Positions 49,530-50,269 of a stretch of 50,269 nucleotides of DNA are shown here, piece by piece. A program made the translations under genes and the position numbers. How positions within the stretch are numbered: the first letter of the stretch is position 1; every line of letters begins with the position of its first letter. The notes under the pieces were generated by a model, which saw only the letters and a list, made by a program, of their open reading frames with translations, was not told where the DNA came from and did no database searches. This DNA is from an uncultured Lachnospiraceae bacterium (GTDB lineage: Bacteria; Bacillota; Clostridia; Lachnospirales; Lachnospiraceae), in the NCBI GenBank assembly GCA_947174505.1, contig CAMWJF010000030.1, forward strand, positions 1 through 50,269, given 5' to 3'.

Positions 49530-50269
49530 ATGACTAAGATTGATATTTTCTCGGGATTTTTAGGGGCCGGGAAAACCACGCTGATTGGCAAGCTCTTAAA
49601 GGAGGCGCTGGCGGATACAAAGGTAGTGCTGATTGAGAACGAGTTTGGTGAAATCGGCATTGACGGTGGCTTTTTACAGGAGTCCGGCATCGAGATCAAG
49701 GAGATGAATTCCGGCTGTATCTGCTGTTCGCTGGTGGGGGATTTCGGTACATCCTTAAAGGAGGTGCTGGACACTTATGCACCGGAGCGTATTCTGATCG
49801 AGCCTTCGGGCGTGGGGAAGCTTTCGGACGTTATGAAGGCGGTACAGGACGCCATGACTGACAGGGATGTGCAGTTAAGCAGCGCGGTGGCAGTGGTGGA
49901 CGCCTGCAAGTGTAAGATGTATATCAAAAATTTCGGGGAATTTTTTGTCAACCAGATCGAGCACGCTGGAACGATTGTCCTGAGCAGGACGGATAAAATA
50001 AGCGGGGATAAGCTCTCGGCCTGTGTGGCGCTGATCCGGGAACACAACGCGAAGGCCACGATTATCACTACGCCGTGGGATGCTCTTGAGGGCAGGGATA
50101 TTTTGGAGACTATCGAGGGCGCAAAGGATCTGGAGGCGGAGCTGATGCGTGAGGTGATGGAGATGCAGGAGGAGCACCATCACCATCATCATAACCACGA
50201 CCACGAAGAAGGGCACGGGCACTGCCACCACGACCATGGGGAGCATGAGCATGGCCATGACGGAGAATG
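49530..50269 (+). CDS. CobW/COG0523-type GTPase with His-rich tail (3' end outside window)
   Basis: A partial protein of 246 visible residues. It starts with a P-loop (FSGFLGAGKTTL), has the metal-binding motif SGCICCSLVG, then IEPSGVGKLS and a guanine site of the TKxD type read as SRTDKI. From about residue 214 there is a His/Asp/Glu-rich stretch (HHHHHHNHDH and further HxH repeats) that should bind Zn, Ni or Co. Members are GTP-driven metal chaperones. GGAAGG is before ATG 49530. The reading frame runs off the window, so no stop is seen. Confidence 0.9.
   Translation, partial: MTKIDIFSGFLGAGKTTLIGKLLKEALADTKVVLIENEFGEIGIDGGFLQESGIEIKEMNSGCICCSLVGDFGTSLKEVLDTYAPERILIEPSGVGKLSDVMKAVQDAMTDRDVQLSSAVAVVDACKCKMYIKNFGEFFVNQIEHAGTIVLSRTDKISGDKLSACVALIREHNAKATIITTPWDALEGRDILETIEGAKDLEAELMREVMEMQEEHHHHHHNHDHEEGHGHCHHDHGEHEHGHDGE

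Noticed and set aside
1..50269. CRISPR arrays, rRNA genes or riboswitches
   Set aside because: No regularly spaced direct repeats, no rRNA cores and no riboswitch consensus I could recognise in the intergenic regions.

Overview
The window looks like the chromosome of a Gram-positive anaerobe of the Lachnospiraceae/Clostridia type. This rests on gene content read directly from the sequence: a dgt-dnaG-rpoD-trmK cluster, lipobox lipoproteins, YesM/YesN-type two-component regulation beside sugar ABC importers, a CD1871A-type small CXXC protein, class A RNase P RNA and tRNAs without encoded CCA. Ribosome binding sites are strong (GGAGG type). Genus and species cannot be fixed from sequence alone.

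Left part (1-9100). A duplicated-domain lipoprotein and a GNAT acetyltransferase come first. A minus-strand redox trio follows: TlpA-like lipoprotein, 48-residue CXXC protein, membrane 4Fe-4S protein. A HutC-type GntR regulator diverges from an operon of ADP-ribosylglycohydrolase, PfkB kinase and PnuC transporter, which looks like salvage of an NAD-related or other nucleoside. Then come a truncated methyltransferase, an alpha/beta hydrolase and another GNAT.

Glycan locus 1 (9145-18188). A GntR/LacI hybrid regulator and a GH28-like beta-helix enzyme on the minus strand diverge from an ABC importer and a GH38 alpha-mannosidase. Two near-identical candidate operators, one in front of each wing, tie the locus together.

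Mobile scar (18217-19367). A yefM-yoeB toxin-antitoxin pair and a short integrase remnant lie between a tRNA-Leu T-arm sequence and a copy of it, as expected for a decayed element integrated at the tRNA. An ECF sigma factor with a DUF4179-type partner and a second tRNA-Leu follow.

Glycan locus 2 (21785-34066). The genes encode chitobiose phosphorylase (GH94), a phosphosugar mutase, a YesM-type sensor kinase, an ABC importer, a YesN-type response regulator, NagB and NagA. Together they outline import of N,N'-diacetylchitobiose, phosphorolysis to GlcNAc-1-P and GlcNAc, mutation to GlcNAc-6-P and entry into glycolysis as fructose-6-P. With the alpha-mannosidase of locus 1 this suggests N-glycan or chitin-derived substrates.

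Right part (34075-50269). A GerMN lipoprotein, a DUF4125-like protein, a condensation-type acyltransferase with a zinc-ribbon membrane protein and a divergent esterase are followed by housekeeping genes (dgt, dnaG, rpoD, trmK, nucleoside kinase, rnpB). A secreted trypsin-like protease, an aldose-1-epimerase-like protein, an ABC exporter and a His-rich CobW-type GTPase, cut by the window end, close the window.

The most unusual signal is a 94-base structured repeat present three times (31138, 39858, 46052). In each copy it follows the 3' end of a gene directly. All copies have the same length and the same two-hairpin architecture, with compensatory base changes in the stems. I know of no named family that it matches.
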